Source: Bacteroidales bacterium
GTDB taxonomy: Bacteria > Bacteroidota > Bacteroidia > Bacteroidales > ML635J-15
NCBI GenBank assembly: GCA_003249955.1
Contig: QKHS01000011.1
Coordinates: 1-64,000 of the forward strand
DNA: 64,000 nucleotides
Direction of reading: 5' to 3'
The notes below the pieces were generated by a model. That model did not search any database and was not told where the DNA came from. It worked only from the letters and a program-made list of their open reading frames with translations. The translations under genes and the position numbers were made by a program. Shown piece by piece: positions 46,012 to 57,152 of the stretch (positions are counted from its first letter, which is position 1; each line of letters opens with the position of its first letter).

Positions 46012-49000
46012 CTATATTTTAATGAATTTAGATTTTATGGTCTTTTTCCCGACAGTGGTAATTATAAAGTAATATTCCCCTTTGGCCCAGTTGTCAACAT
46101 CAATCAATATCCTGTCTGATTCTTTGTCAAGCTTATAAACAACTTTTCCGTTCAGGTTAAATATTACAAGATCTTCAACAATATCCTCAGCTTCAAAATA
46201 TACTTTATCTGAAACCGGGTTCGGGTAAACACTTATATTGTAATTTTCTGCAAGATCGACAAAATCGCAGACTTCAAAATAGACATTCATGGTATCGGCA
46301 TAAAAACAATGGTCGTCATGTGCGAATAGTGCGACTTCTACCGGATTTAATCCTGTGTAGGTTATTTCAACATGGGTATCTGTATAATGCCAGATGTCCA
46401 CAAACCAGTCGTATGAATTATATGTATAATCAGTACCAAGGTACAGAGTCTCATCAAGGCAAACAGTAGTATCTTCCGGCCATTCAAATCCATGGTCTTC
46501 ATAACTCATTACAATAAGTGAATCTACATCAAAACAACCGATACTGTTGGCAACTGTAAGATAATAAAGCCCGTCTGTTCCGGTGTTAAAATGACTTGTA
46601 TTTTGTCCGTCAGACCAATGGTAGGTATCATAACCTGAAGGGGCATCAAAAATTGCATATGATTGCGGACAATGATATATTGTGTCAAATATATCTATTT
46701 CAGGATTTACTCCTGTAATATCAATAGTACTTGTAACGCTGTCGTGGCAACCGTTAACATCAAAAGAATAAACTGCAACCTGAATATGATTTGTTACCGG
46801 CATAAAGCAATGAGGACCGGGTCCATAGTAGTGGCTTTCCATGCCATCCAGAATATCCCATTCTATTGACACAACACCGGCAGTTTCTCCTGAATAAGTA
46901 AGGCATATTTCATCTCCCTGACAAACTCCGCCTGTTGCAATCATATTGGCCTGAGGCACATCATAAACATCTGTAAACATGTGGTTTGATTCTGCAGTAG
47001 AACTGGTTGTACAACTTAAATCATTTGTTACAATCACATAAATTTCTTCATTATTCCCGGCATTAACAGTAGTATAGGTATCTGAATCCGTTCCTACAGG
47101 CACTCCGTTATGATACCATTGATAAACAGGATTTGAGCCACAATTTACCGGATTAGCAGTATAATGAACAGTAGCCCATTGACAATAAGTACCGGTTTGA
47201 TCGCTTGTTATTGATACGGACGGAGTTATAGCTGAATTCAGCAAAGGATTGTAAAAAGTAACGGTATCGGCACATCCGTCAGAATTATATGCCCAAACAG
47301 ATATCTGCAAAAGGCTTCCCGAAGGGGTAAAACAATGAGGACCTGGACCTGTCAGAATTGTAACAGGACCTCCTTCTGATATTTGCCACTCAACATGATC
47401 GAGCCCATCCGTTTCGCCGGTATATGTAACACATACTTCTTCGTCGATACAATGCCCACCGGTAATATGCATACCGGCTTGCGGAGGTATTGAAACATAT
47501 GTATAAAGGGAATTCGAGACTGCCGTTGCTGAGTTACTGCAATAATAGTCTGAACTTACGACTACGTAAATTTCTTCGTTATCATCAAAATCGTTATCCG
47601 AATAAGTTTCCGAATCTGTTCCGGCCGGCAAGCCCTCCCTATACCATTGATATGACGGATTTGCCCCACAGTTTACAGGTGTAGCCATATAAATAACAGG
47701 ATTCCCCTGACACACAAATGTTGGCTCACTGCCAGCAATGCTTACAGATGGATCAGTTAACGGCAGAACAGTGTGGACAATTTCGTTTGAAGTATCGGAA
47801 ACAGGATTTGCACAATAATAATCGCTGATAACAATAGCCCGAACCGTATCGGTATCAATAAAGCCGTCAAAGCTGAAGTTTTCTGTGTGAACGCTCTGTA
47901 AAATACCGTTAAAATACCATTCTATATATGGATAATAGCCCGAATCTGAAACCGTTGCTGAAAAATTAATAGTAGTCCCTTCGCACATTGGCTCAACACC
48001 GTCTGAACTGATTGTAATTACAGGGCTTAATGTTGGATATACGCTGACTGTAATGCTTGTATCAAGCAGTGTTTCGCACAGTGTAACAGGATCTACGGCA
48101 TAGAAAAGAAATTCTGTAGTTTCATTTATTACAGTTCCGCCTATAGAAATATTTCCTCCGTTTCCTGTTCCAGAAGACGGATGCCATGCTGACAAAGTAT
48201 TATTCCAGACTTTATACTCTATGCCGTTTTGAGAATTTTCAACATTGAAATAAACCAGACCCGAATCGCAGTATAATGTATCTCCGATTACCGAAATATT
48301 AAGTTCCGGGGCATCGTCAAGATAATTTCTTAATAAATATTTTGATTCGTTTGCACAAAGGATATCATCCATAGCTCCATTAAAATACTGAGAAGTTGGC
48401 ATAGAGGAAACAGTTGCCGGTATAACAGGCCCTGCAAATGTCCAATAGCCGTTAAAATCCTGATGTGTTACTGTTGTTGCTATGCTTAAAAACTCCGATC
48501 CGTTGTCAATTTCCATTAATATCCCGGTATCATGTGTGATTAAAATACTGTGCCAGTTTCCGTCATTATACGAATCCGCAGAAGTAAGCTCTGCATCACT
48601 TCCGCCATTGCTCATCCAGTAATGAATTTTTCCGTCATCAGACATATAGACTACTGCTTCCTGAGATGCCGGACTCCACGGATTATTCACAAATGAACTC
48701 AGCATTCCGCCTTCATCTGTCCCGGTTTTAAACCAATATTCCAGGGTAAACTCAGATGGCATCATATCATAATTTGCAGAATATCCCATAACATTAGCCG
48801 AAGTAAAATCTCTTGCCTGCCAGAAATTTCCGTTTCTGTCGTCAGCAGGAAAGAAATCCCAGCAATTAAAAGCATAGTTATTAATTACATCAGTGTTATT
48901 TTCGTCAAATGTGTAATAAAATGATACAGAGTCAGAGGGAACCGGAATTTTCTCTCCGATATCTACGGGAAGAGCATTTACACTAACTTCTATATTGTTT

Positions 49001-51690
49001 AAAGATTCAACTGAACATGAGCCGTTAATGGTGTTAAGCGCATAAATTCCGGGTTCTGTTGCCGGGTATGTATTTCCGTTTGCTCCAGGGATATCTTCTC
49101 CGTTAAGCGTCCACTGAAGAGGATATAAAACGGTATTATCCAGTTCCAGCATCACAGAACCGCCATCGCAGAATTCGGTAAGACCACTGCTCACAATTTG
49201 TGCCGTATCCGGCGGAAAGCTCATACTTACCGTAACGGGATCTGATTGTCCGGCACAGGAATTTTCGACAATTTCCACATAATAAGTTCCGGGAGAATCA
49301 GGAATGAAACTACTCGTATTTTCACCTGAAATTGCAAGTCCGTCTTTGTACCATTGATAATTAGAAAAGCCCCATGATGTCCAGAAGCTCGGGAAGGGAT
49401 CTCCGTCACACAACCCTGTTCCTCCCGAAATATGAATTTCCGGCTCCGGGCATTGAGCAGGCAGGTCTGCTTTTACTCCGTATTCTCCCTGAACCGGTAA
49501 TTTTGAATCCACAACTACAAAATATTCTGTACCTGCAGTAACATAAAAATCTGTAGTGGCTAAAGTGTCTGTTAAATTGGCAAACCAGGTTGAAGCAAGC
49601 CATGTATTCTCGTTGCAAACCGGATAAACCATACATTTCATTTCTCCTGCAATCTTTTCTGTAAAAGAAATTGTTGCCATACCATTATAAGGTGCAACAA
49701 AGCTATGGATTATTTCAGGAGCTGTCATGCCGGTTGCCGTCCAATGATCTTCAACATTGTTTACTCCGTTGAGTTCTGTATTATCATAATACCATACGCC
49801 ATCGGCAAGACTTACTGAAGAAGAACAATCCAGAAGACCGGCAACCGGGACTGTCACCCAGCTAAAGTATTCGTTTTGGTTATCTGCCTCAGGGACAATA
49901 TCGGCTTCATCAACAACATAAATAATGTTTTTGCTTCCGGGAGTCAACCCTGCCGGCATGTCAAGAATTGTGGTAATTACTGCAGAAGACCCGGGAGTAA
50001 GTTCCGGCACAAGGTCTGTGCCCAGATAAGTATCAAATCCCACATCATAAACATTATCATCTGATAAATAATAATTGATAGTATTTGCAACTGCAGTAGT
50101 GTTGCCTATGTTTTTAACCTGACACAGAAAGTTTACATTTTCCTGTTCTGAAACGAGATACTGCGGTGTAACGCTTGCCCCTGTAATTATTAATTCGGCA
50201 TCAATTGTAGGACAAATAACCTCAATATCAAAAACCGGTTCTGCTGCCGAACTACTTTCCACAGCAAGCCAATATGTCCCGGGTTCGGTATCGTCAAGTA
50301 TAAATCCGTTTGTTCCATAAGTAATTAATGAATCCTGATGGGGATGGCTCAAAAGAAATGCATTCAGGCTTCCATCCGAAACATTATTTATTTTCACTCT
50401 GATTCTTCCCGGCAATGTTGTTGTAAAATAATAAACAAGCTCTTTGCCCGGGGCAACCGGATAAGTATTTTTGTAATAGTTTATATAATCATTTCCTGTA
50501 GCAAGATCCTGATTTAAAGGAGCAGCACAACTCAATTCAATTGCCGAAGAAACATCAAGATCTGTAAATAAAGGCGAAGGTATCGCTCCTATTACTGCTG
50601 TCTGGCTGCTATTATAGTTATATGAGCCGGGAGTTAAATCGTTACAATAAAAATATCCGTTGTATGAGCCTCCCCACCCCCAGTTAATGTGAAAATAGTC
50701 AAGTCCCTGATACCCGTCAAACACAAAAGCATGTCCGCTGCTGCTATTGCTTCCTGAATAATAGAAAGGCCGGTTATTATCAATTTCATGCCTTAGTATC
50801 CGGTTCCAGTTATCATTTGAATAGGAGCCTTTTGACAGTAATACAACATTTTTGTAATCAAAATAGTTTTTCATAGCTGTAACCACGTTGTGAGAATATG
50901 CACCTGAGCCTGTAGGTGAATAATTCATACTTACCGAGACTCCACAATGATACATCAATTCTGCAACTTCGGAATTTCCGCTACTGTTTGTCATTGTTGA
51001 ATAACTGTATGTTGCTGCAGAAAAATCGGCACATTGTTCTCCATAAACATAATGGGTATAGCATTTATTTCCAACTCCGACTGACGGGTATTCCATATAA
51101 CGCAGCACCTGAGCCATAGCGGTGGCAACGCATCCTGTATAAACCCTCCCGCACGGGCCTGCGGCATCAACAGGACATTGGGCATTATATCCGCATCCCT
51201 GACTCCATGTGGTTGACAACAACGGAGCAACATCTTTAGCCGGTCTGAATCCAAGATCCCCGCCACTCTGAAATTTTCCGCGCTGTTCAACTGCATCGGG
51301 TAAAGCTGCCAGATCATTTTCTCTTATATAATCAATCTGACCAAAATAATTCTGCATCCAATATGCAAACTCAGGATTCCAGTTTTCTTCTTCAACTACA
51401 GCATATTCATCATAGGAATAAGCAAGAACCGGGACAGTACGTTCTTCTCCTGAAACAATTACAAACCCGCCGTCTGATTCGTTAAAAATATAAACCACAG
51501 GTTGATTGTCTTTCGTTTTCACATAATACTGATTGTCTATGCTTACACTCTTTAAGTCTTTTGAAAGAATTTCTCCGAAGGATTTCTGTGCAATTAATCT
51601 TGCTTCCTCGTAGCTTATCGGTTGGGAATACGTTTTACATAAGGCTCCAATCGTAAGCAATATTGTGATAATTAAAATACTTTTTTTCAT
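46012..51690 (-). CDS. Secreted C10 (streptopain-like) cysteine peptidase with Ig/CARDB/LamG-like repeats and T9SS sorting tail, 1892 aa
   Basis: Spi-like propeptide; VYTGCVATAMAQVLRYMEYP catalytic Cys; GHAFVFDGYQGLDYFHINWGWGG catalytic His; C-term NISVYPNPVSDKVYFEAED...KGEYYFIITTVGKKTIKSKFIKI. Confidence 0.9.
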   Translation of the reverse strand: MKKSILIITILLTIGALCKTYSQPISYEEARLIAQKSFGEILSKDLKSVSIDNQYYVKTKDNQPVVYIFNESDGGFVIVSGEERTVPVLAYSYDEYAVVEEENWNPEFAYWMQNYFGQIDYIRENDLAALPDAVEQRGKFQSGGDLGFRPAKDVAPLLSTTWSQGCGYNAQCPVDAAGPCGRVYTGCVATAMAQVLRYMEYPSVGVGNKCYTHYVYGEQCADFSAATYSYSTMTNSSGNSEVAELMYHCGVSVSMNYSPTGSGAYSHNVVTAMKNYFDYKNVVLLSKGSYSNDNWNRILRHEIDNNRPFYYSGSNSSSGHAFVFDGYQGLDYFHINWGWGGSYNGYFYCNDLTPGSYNYNSSQTAVIGAIPSPLFTDLDVSSAIELSCAAPLNQDLATGNDYINYYKNTYPVAPGKELVYYFTTTLPGRIRVKINNVSDGSLNAFLLSHPHQDSLITYGTNGFILDDTEPGTYWLAVESSSAAEPVFDIEVICPTIDAELIITGASVTPQYLVSEQENVNFLCQVKNIGNTTAVANTINYYLSDDNVYDVGFDTYLGTDLVPELTPGSSAVITTILDMPAGLTPGSKNIIYVVDEADIVPEADNQNEYFSWVTVPVAGLLDCSSSVSLADGVWYYDNTELNGVNNVEDHWTATGMTAPEIIHSFVAPYNGMATISFTEKIAGEMKCMVYPVCNENTWLASTWFANLTDTLATTDFYVTAGTEYFVVVDSKLPVQGEYGVKADLPAQCPEPEIHISGGTGLCDGDPFPSFWTSWGFSNYQWYKDGLAISGENTSSFIPDSPGTYYVEIVENSCAGQSDPVTVSMSFPPDTAQIVSSGLTEFCDGGSVMLELDNTVLYPLQWTLNGEDIPGANGNTYPATEPGIYALNTINGSCSVESLNNIEVSVNALPVDIGEKIPVPSDSVSFYYTFDENNTDVINNYAFNCWDFFPADDRNGNFWQARDFTSANVMGYSANYDMMPSEFTLEYWFKTGTDEGGMLSSFVNNPWSPASQEAVVYMSDDGKIHYWMSNGGSDAELTSADSYNDGNWHSILITHDTGILMEIDNGSEFLSIATTVTHQDFNGYWTFAGPVIPATVSSMPTSQYFNGAMDDILCANESKYLLRNYLDDAPELNISVIGDTLYCDSGLVYFNVENSQNGIEYKVWNNTLSAWHPSSGTGNGGNISIGGTVINETTEFLFYAVDPVTLCETLLDTSITVSVYPTLSPVITISSDGVEPMCEGTTINFSATVSDSGYYPYIEWYFNGILQSVHTENFSFDGFIDTDTVRAIVISDYYCANPVSDTSNEIVHTVLPLTDPSVSIAGSEPTFVCQGNPVIYMATPVNCGANPSYQWYREGLPAGTDSETYSDNDFDDNEEIYVVVSSDYYCSNSATAVSNSLYTYVSIPPQAGMHITGGHCIDEEVCVTYTGETDGLDHVEWQISEGGPVTILTGPGPHCFTPSGSLLQISVWAYNSDGCADTVTFYNPLLNSAITPSVSITSDQTGTYCQWATVHYTANPVNCGSNPVYQWYHNGVPVGTDSDTYTTVNAGNNEEIYVIVTNDLSCTTSSTAESNHMFTDVYDVPQANMIATGGVCQGDEICLTYSGETAGVVSIEWDILDGMESHYYGPGPHCFMPVTNHIQVAVYSFDVNGCHDSVTSTIDITGVNPEIDIFDTIYHCPQSYAIFDAPSGYDTYHWSDGQNTSHFNTGTDGLYYLTVANSIGCFDVDSLIVMSYEDHGFEWPEDTTVCLDETLYLGTDYTYNSYDWFVDIWHYTDTHVEITYTGLNPVEVALFAHDDHCFYADTMNVYFEVCDFVDLAENYNISVYPNPVSDKVYFEAEDIVEDLVIFNLNGKVVYKLDKESDRILIDVDNWAKGEYYFIITTVGKKTIKSKFIKI

Positions 51691-51837
51691 ATTCTCTGGT
51701 TTTTGGGGATTTTTAATCTTATTCGTAATTATGACGAAATGATTTTGCTTTGGTTGCCAAAAACCTAAAATCTGAAGCAGCCTGATATGATCAGAAACTG
51801 ATTAAATTATTTGCAAATACATAAACTTCTGAGAAAA

Positions 51838-52752
51838 TTAATTTGTCTGAATTTTTTTTCTGAAAAGGAAAAAACCTGTTAATACGGCAAACAACAGACC
51901 TGTTATTACAAAATAAATATCCGAAGATTGTGTTCCAAAAGTGTTTGCATCACTGCCAAGCTTGCCTGTATTTGTAAAATACATTGCCACAACTGCCATT
52001 GAGTTATTGAAGAAATGAGCAAAAACAGCCGGCCATATAGATCCTGAAAAATAAACAAGATAGCCGAAAATCATACCCAGAATAAGCCGTGGAACAAACC
52101 CGTAAAACTGAAAGTGTATGGCTGAAAAAACAAATGCTGCCAAAAATACTGATATGTGAGGATTTTTAAACCATTCGCCGAAATGTTTCTGCAAAACGCC
52201 TCTGAAAAGTAACTCCTCTCCCACAGCAGGTAACATTCCTACCAGCAAAACATTAATAAAAAGATCGAATCCGGTAGTTCCTGAAATCATTAATTCAATA
52301 AGATTTTTTGAAGACTCCTCCATACTTTTCATTTTTTGTTCTATTCCGGTCATACTTTCGGGAAGAGACAAAGACTCATTCCATTGAATAATAATATTCA
52401 TTAATGGCATAAGCGAAAAAAGAAAGAGCGGTATAAGAACATAATACCACAAAGGCGGACTTTTTTTAAGATTTAAAAAAGACTTACCGCTCTGATTAAA
52501 AACAAAACCTATAATTAACGAGGGAATAATAAAACTAAATAAAGAAGAAACGAACTGGAGTATCTTTAAAACATTGATTTCGGCAATATCATTTTTTGTC
52601 AGAGTTCCTGTTCTTTCGAAAATCCCAGGGGCAAAATTCTGGGAAATAACAACATTTATAAATTGACCTGCAACAAAGCATATGAAAATACAAAATATAA
52701 TAATGGCAGATTTCTGGTGAAGCTTCAGGTTATATTGCTGAAATAAACTCAT
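51838..52752 (-). CDS. CPBP family intramembrane glutamic endopeptidase
   Basis: PAVGEELLFRGVLQKHF; FSAIHFQFYGFVPRLILGMIFGYL; AHFFNNSMAV. Confidence 0.92.
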   Translation of the reverse strand: MSLFQQYNLKLHQKSAIIIFCIFICFVAGQFINVVISQNFAPGIFERTGTLTKNDIAEINVLKILQFVSSLFSFIIPSLIIGFVFNQSGKSFLNLKKSPPLWYYVLIPLFLFSLMPLMNIIIQWNESLSLPESMTGIEQKMKSMEESSKNLIELMISGTTGFDLFINVLLVGMLPAVGEELLFRGVLQKHFGEWFKNPHISVFLAAFVFSAIHFQFYGFVPRLILGMIFGYLVYFSGSIWPAVFAHFFNNSMAVVAMYFTNTGKLGSDANTFGTQSSDIYFVITGLLFAVLTGFFLFRKKIQTN

Positions 52753-52785
52753 TGTTCTGTTTTAAAAATGTTTTCAATAAGGTAA

Positions 52786-52793
52786 CAAAGTTA
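52786..52793 (-). promoter_or_regulatory. Putative -7 element TAACTTTG upstream of CPBP protease
   Basis: TAnnTTTG on minus strand 34 bp upstream of start. Confidence 0.5.
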
Positions 52794-52864
52794 ATAAAAC
52801 CATGTAACAAAACCTCTTTCTGAGAATAGATTTTCCGGCAATAATTTTTTTTAATAAAAATACA

Positions 52865-52872
52865 TATATTTG
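52865..52872 (+). promoter_or_regulatory. Putative -7 element TATATTTG upstream of 52902 ORF
   Basis: TAnnTTTG 30 bp upstream of start. Confidence 0.55.
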
Positions 52873-52901
52873 CAGGTCATTTTAAAAAATATCAACTGGT
52901 T

Positions 52902-53270
52902 TTGAAACGAACACAAAAAGCGATATTATTTTTATTAACTATGTGGATACTGCTTGTAAGTGTATCTGCCTATCGCTTTACAGGTTCAGTTTCCGGCCTT
53001 TCTGACAGTTTCGGATCAGAAGAAGTTTTACTTGCCGGCGATCTTTACAATGGCATATATGTATCAACTCCCAAAATCACATATCCTGATTTATCCAGAT
53101 TAAACAAATTCGATTTTAAATATACCTTTGCTCCCCAATGGCTGAAGGATTTTCACATAAGCATCGGAATTCCCGGTGGGTTATCTTTAAAATCTTATAC
53201 TACAATTATTGAAAGCAGGAACATTTTTAAAGAATCTATGCGGATTTTTCCTTTCCACTTTTTTTTCTGA
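52902..53270 (+). CDS. Hypothetical protein with N-terminal hydrophobic segment
   Basis: ORF with promoter-like element upstream; no recognised family. Confidence 0.5.
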   Translation: MKRTQKAILFLLTMWILLVSVSAYRFTGSVSGLSDSFGSEEVLLAGDLYNGIYVSTPKITYPDLSRLNKFDFKYTFAPQWLKDFHISIGIPGGLSLKSYTTIIESRNIFKESMRIFPFHFFF

Positions 53271-53348
53271 GTCTGACAATACTTCCCGACTCAAAAGGAG
53301 ATTTTCTCCCTCTTAACATTTTTTATTAATAATAAAATTCAAAATATT

Positions 53349-53459
53349 ATGGACAGCACCAGTTTAATAATGGGTCTGGTGATTTTTCTAATGCTGGCAA
53401 TCCCGGTAATAATACTTGCAAGGTTAGGTAAGTCAGACCCCGATGATAAAAAAGATTGA
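53349..53459 (+). CDS. 36-aa single-TM small protein
   Basis: MDSTSLIMGLVIFLMLAIPVIILARLGKSDPDDKKD*; not in the ORF track because of length. Confidence 0.5.
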   Translation: MDSTSLIMGLVIFLMLAIPVIILARLGKSDPDDKKD

Positions 53460-53516
53460 TCTGTAATCGTGACAATACCAAATAATTTTGTTACAGATCT
53501 TTGTAGTGATGTGTTA

Positions 53517-53551
53517 ATATCCCCGGCAATTGTCGGGGATATTTTTTTATT
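53517..53551. terminator. Rho-independent terminator (ATATCCCCG...CGGGGATAT + T7)
   Basis: Perfect 9-bp stem followed by ttttttt, between convergent genes. Confidence 0.8.
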
Positions 53552-54009
53552 TACTCCGTCCTTGGCGGTTTTTCTCCTTTAGGAGGTTCCGGTCTTGTAG
53601 TTTTCTCCAACTTAAGATACTCCTGATATAATTCAGACGGGATAGCCTTTTTCACTTTCTCGTTTCTGATTTTTTCCAGTGCCTCTGTTTTTGTTTTATT
53701 GAACACTCCCGGGCCTCCATGATTATCAGGTCCGTCTCCCGGAACAGGTCCGGCATTTTCACCATCAGGTTTGGGCCCAGGTCTCATAACTTTATCCATT
53801 TCCACAAAAAAATCTTTAAATGCGGCAAGGACTTCTTCTGTCTGGGTCTCGCTAAGTTCAAGCGGTTTACAAACCTTATCCGAGATCATTTTCAATCTTT
53901 CTTCTATAGATGGCGGCTTTGGCTCATTCCGGCCTTTGTCCGGCTGGGCAGACACATTAATGCTAAAAAAAACAAGCACAACGGGAAACAATAAAATCCT
54001 GGTTTTCAT
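53551..54009 (-). CDS. Hypothetical secreted protein (Spy/CpxP-like helical layout)
   Basis: Signal peptide ...INVSAQ; IEERLKMISDKVCKPLELSETQTEEVLAAFKDFFVEMDK. Confidence 0.6.
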   Translation of the reverse strand: MKTRILLFPVVLVFFSINVSAQPDKGRNEPKPPSIEERLKMISDKVCKPLELSETQTEEVLAAFKDFFVEMDKVMRPGPKPDGENAGPVPGDGPDNHGGPGVFNKTKTEALEKIRNEKVKKAIPSELYQEYLKLEKTTRPEPPKGEKPPRTE

Positions 54010-54211
54010 AACTTAAAAAATTTAATTTCAACAAAGTTATTTTTTGAATGTCCTTTATCAAAAAGTATTAAGCAGAACCATGCTTTTATCCTGCAAAAAC
54101 AGCAATTATTAAAACAAAAGAAAAACAATCAGGCACATAATCTTTTGCTTTGCAAAAACAAACTTCAGTAACAGGTACCCGAAACCCGTTTTTTATTTAT
54201 CATTTTTTCTT

Positions 54212-57028
54212 TTAATGGGCTTCGAGCCAGTTTCTGCCGGTTCCGGATTCAACAAGTAAAGGAACATCAAGGCTAACAGCATTCTGCATTTCATCAGTAA
54301 CAATAGTTTTTACAACATCAAGTTCTGATAGTAATACATCAAAATTTAGCTCATCATGAACCTGCAAAATCATTTTAGACTTTATTCCTTCTTTTTCAAA
54401 ACGGTGTTGAATATTGACCATTGCAAGTTTGATAATATCTGCTGCTGATCCCTGAATAGGTGCATTGATTGCATTCCTTTCCGCAAAACCACGTACAACG
54501 GCATTTTGTGAGTTAATGTCCGGCAAATACCTGCGACGTCCGAAAATTGTCTCTACATATTCTTTTTCCCGGGCAAGCTTAATACAATCGTCCATAAAAG
54601 TCTTTACCCCCGGAAAAGTTTCAAAGTAATTATCTATAAGCAACTTCGCTTCTTTTGGAGGAATATTAAGGCGCTGTCCCAGACCAAATGCCGATATTCC
54701 GTATATTATTCCGAAGTTGGCTGTTTTCGCTTTCGACCTCATTTCCCTGGTAACCTCCGTCTCACCAACCTTAAAGATTTTTGCAGCCGTAGCGGTATGA
54801 ATATCCAGACTGAATTTATTAAACGCGTCAAGCATATTTTCATCCTTGCTGAGATGTGCCATTAATCTAAGTTCAATCTGTGAATAGTCGGCAGATAAAA
54901 ATGTATAATCTTCTCCTCCTGCTACAAAAGAGCGTCTTATTTCGCGTCCTCTTTCATCGCGCACAGGAATATTCTGCAAATTAGGATTATTTGAGCTTAA
55001 TCGTCCTGTCGATGTAATTGTCTGGTTAAAGCTGGTATGTATCTTACCTGTTTTTAGATTAACCAAATCCGGCAAAACATCCACATACGTGTTAATCAAT
55101 TTGTTAACCCCCCGGTATTCAAGTATTTCATTAATTATAGGATGCTTATCCGCCAACTTAACCAACTCCTCTTCTCCGGTACTGTATTGCTTGGTTTTAG
55201 TCTTTTTGGGATTACTTATAACCTTTAGTCTTTCGAAAAGAACCACTCCCAACTGTCGCGGCGATGCAATATTAAATCTCTCTCCTGCCAACTCAAATAT
55301 TTTTTCTTCAATGTCAACAAGCTCTTTCTTAAGATTTGCAGAGTGTTCCCTTATTGTGTCACTGTCAATGCTAACGCCGGTTCGTTCCATTTCTGTCAAA
55401 ACACTCACCAAAGGCATTTCAATTTCAAAAAACAATTTTTCAAGGTTATCCTCCTGTAGTTGCGGGGCGAAGATATTTTTAAGCCTCAATGTAATGTCCG
55501 CATCTTCGCAGGCATAATCGCAAATTATTCCCGGATCAATATCCCGCATGTTTTTTTGTCCCTTACCTTTTGCCCCAATAAGGTCTTCGATAGGAATCAT
55601 TCTGTAATTAAGATATTTTGATGCCAGAAAATCCAGGTTATGTTTTTGTTCCGGCTGCAAAAGATAATGGGCAATCATAGTATCAAAAAGCCTTGCCTTT
55701 GGTTTTATTCCGTAATTAAGAAGAATTCCGAGATCATACTTAAGATTCTGACCTATTATCAATTTATCCGGATTATTAAAAATGTCTGTAAATAATGACA
55801 ATAAAGATCCGGCTTCTTCAAAATCTTCTGGCATCATTACATAATAGGCTTCCTTTTCTTTAAATGAAATTGAAAGTCCTACAATCCGGGCATCTAAAGT
55901 ATCTAAACCTGTTGTTTCAGTGTCTATACATATTTCATTTATTTCTAATAACTTACCAACCAATACTTCAACTTCTGCTTTTGTTTCTATAAGGTGATAT
56001 TGTACGTTTTCTTTTTCAAATATGTCTCTTCCGTCCTGAACAACAGGAGTGGACTCTGCTCCTTCGACATTACCAAAAAGATCGAATTGTAACTGTGCCT
56101 GGGGTGCTGTATTTTTTACAGCAGCATTCTGAGTAGTTGAAGTTTCTGTTTTAATATTATCTCCCAACACCCTGGTTTTAAGATTTTTAAATTCCAGTTC
56201 ATCAAACAATTGGTTTAATTTATCATAGTTGGGTTCTTCATGAATAAGTTCTTCGAGTTTGGTATCAAGCGGCACGTTAACATCTATTGTAACCAGTTTT
56301 CTTGACAGGTACAACTGATCTTTGTTTTGTTCTATGGCCTCTTTCTGTTTTCCCGCCAGTTTGCCTATATTATTGTAAATATTGTCAATGCTGCCGAATT
56401 TCTCTATAAGTTTTGCCGCAGTTTTCTCTCCTACTCCGGGAACCCCAGGAACATTATCAGAAGCGTCTCCCCATAAAGCGAGAATATCTATCACTTTAAG
56501 AGGATCGTCTATTCCGAATTTTTCGTTTACTTCTTTAACACCCAGAATTTCTGCAGCATTACCTGAACGTGCCGGTTTATACATCAGAATATTATCCTCA
56601 ACCAACTGTGCATAGTCTTTATCCGGAGTCATCATATAAACTACAGATTCTTCATTGGCAAAAGTTTTAGCCAATGTTCCTATGACGTCATCAGCTTCAA
56701 AACCCGAAACCTGAATTACAGGAATTCTGTATGCCTCAAGTATCTGTTTAATATATGGCACAGCAAGTTTTATGTCCTCAGGGGTTGCATCGCGGTTTGC
56801 TTTGTATTGAGGATACATTTCGTGACGGAAATTCGGCCCCGAAGGATCAAAAGCGACACCAATGTGTGTAGGTTTTTCTTTGGAAAGAACCTCTTCAAGA
56901 GTGTTTACAAATCCGAATATTGCAGATGTATTGAGTCCTTTTGAATTTACCCTAGGGTTTTTTATAAATGCATAGTAAGCCCTGAAAATTAAGGCATAAG
57001 CATCAAGAAAGAAAATTTTATTTTTCAT
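54212..57028 (-). CDS. polA: DNA polymerase I
   Basis: 5'-3' exonuclease N-term FFLDAYALIFRAYYAF; 3'-5' exo ICIDTETTGLD; polymerase SADYSQIELRLMAHLS, QVHDELNFDV; start trimmed because a -7 element overlaps the longer start. Confidence 0.95.
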   Translation of the reverse strand: MKNKIFFLDAYALIFRAYYAFIKNPRVNSKGLNTSAIFGFVNTLEEVLSKEKPTHIGVAFDPSGPNFRHEMYPQYKANRDATPEDIKLAVPYIKQILEAYRIPVIQVSGFEADDVIGTLAKTFANEESVVYMMTPDKDYAQLVEDNILMYKPARSGNAAEILGVKEVNEKFGIDDPLKVIDILALWGDASDNVPGVPGVGEKTAAKLIEKFGSIDNIYNNIGKLAGKQKEAIEQNKDQLYLSRKLVTIDVNVPLDTKLEELIHEEPNYDKLNQLFDELEFKNLKTRVLGDNIKTETSTTQNAAVKNTAPQAQLQFDLFGNVEGAESTPVVQDGRDIFEKENVQYHLIETKAEVEVLVGKLLEINEICIDTETTGLDTLDARIVGLSISFKEKEAYYVMMPEDFEEAGSLLSLFTDIFNNPDKLIIGQNLKYDLGILLNYGIKPKARLFDTMIAHYLLQPEQKHNLDFLASKYLNYRMIPIEDLIGAKGKGQKNMRDIDPGIICDYACEDADITLRLKNIFAPQLQEDNLEKLFFEIEMPLVSVLTEMERTGVSIDSDTIREHSANLKKELVDIEEKIFELAGERFNIASPRQLGVVLFERLKVISNPKKTKTKQYSTGEEELVKLADKHPIINEILEYRGVNKLINTYVDVLPDLVNLKTGKIHTSFNQTITSTGRLSSNNPNLQNIPVRDERGREIRRSFVAGGEDYTFLSADYSQIELRLMAHLSKDENMLDAFNKFSLDIHTATAAKIFKVGETEVTREMRSKAKTANFGIIYGISAFGLGQRLNIPPKEAKLLIDNYFETFPGVKTFMDDCIKLAREKEYVETIFGRRRYLPDINSQNAVVRGFAERNAINAPIQGSAADIIKLAMVNIQHRFEKEGIKSKMILQVHDELNFDVLLSELDVVKTIVTDEMQNAVSLDVPLLVESGTGRNWLEAH

Positions 57029-57043
57029 TTTTTTGAGTTTGGT

Positions 57044-57051
57044 CAAAGATA
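57044..57051 (-). promoter_or_regulatory. Putative -7 element TATCTTTG upstream of polA
   Basis: TAnnTTTG on minus strand; supports start at 57028. Confidence 0.5.
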
Positions 57052-57152
57052 GAAAAAATACGCAAAGAGCATTTCAGAATTCTTCTTCAATTTAGAAAAG
57101 GTTGATTAAAAGACAATTCTGAGAGACAACAAAGATATTGTTTTAACAAAAA

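Noticed and set aside
52902-53270. Truncated or frameshifted gene
   Set aside because: Considered because it ends FPFHFFF, but no continuation in another frame was recognisable downstream, so kept as a plain hypothetical.
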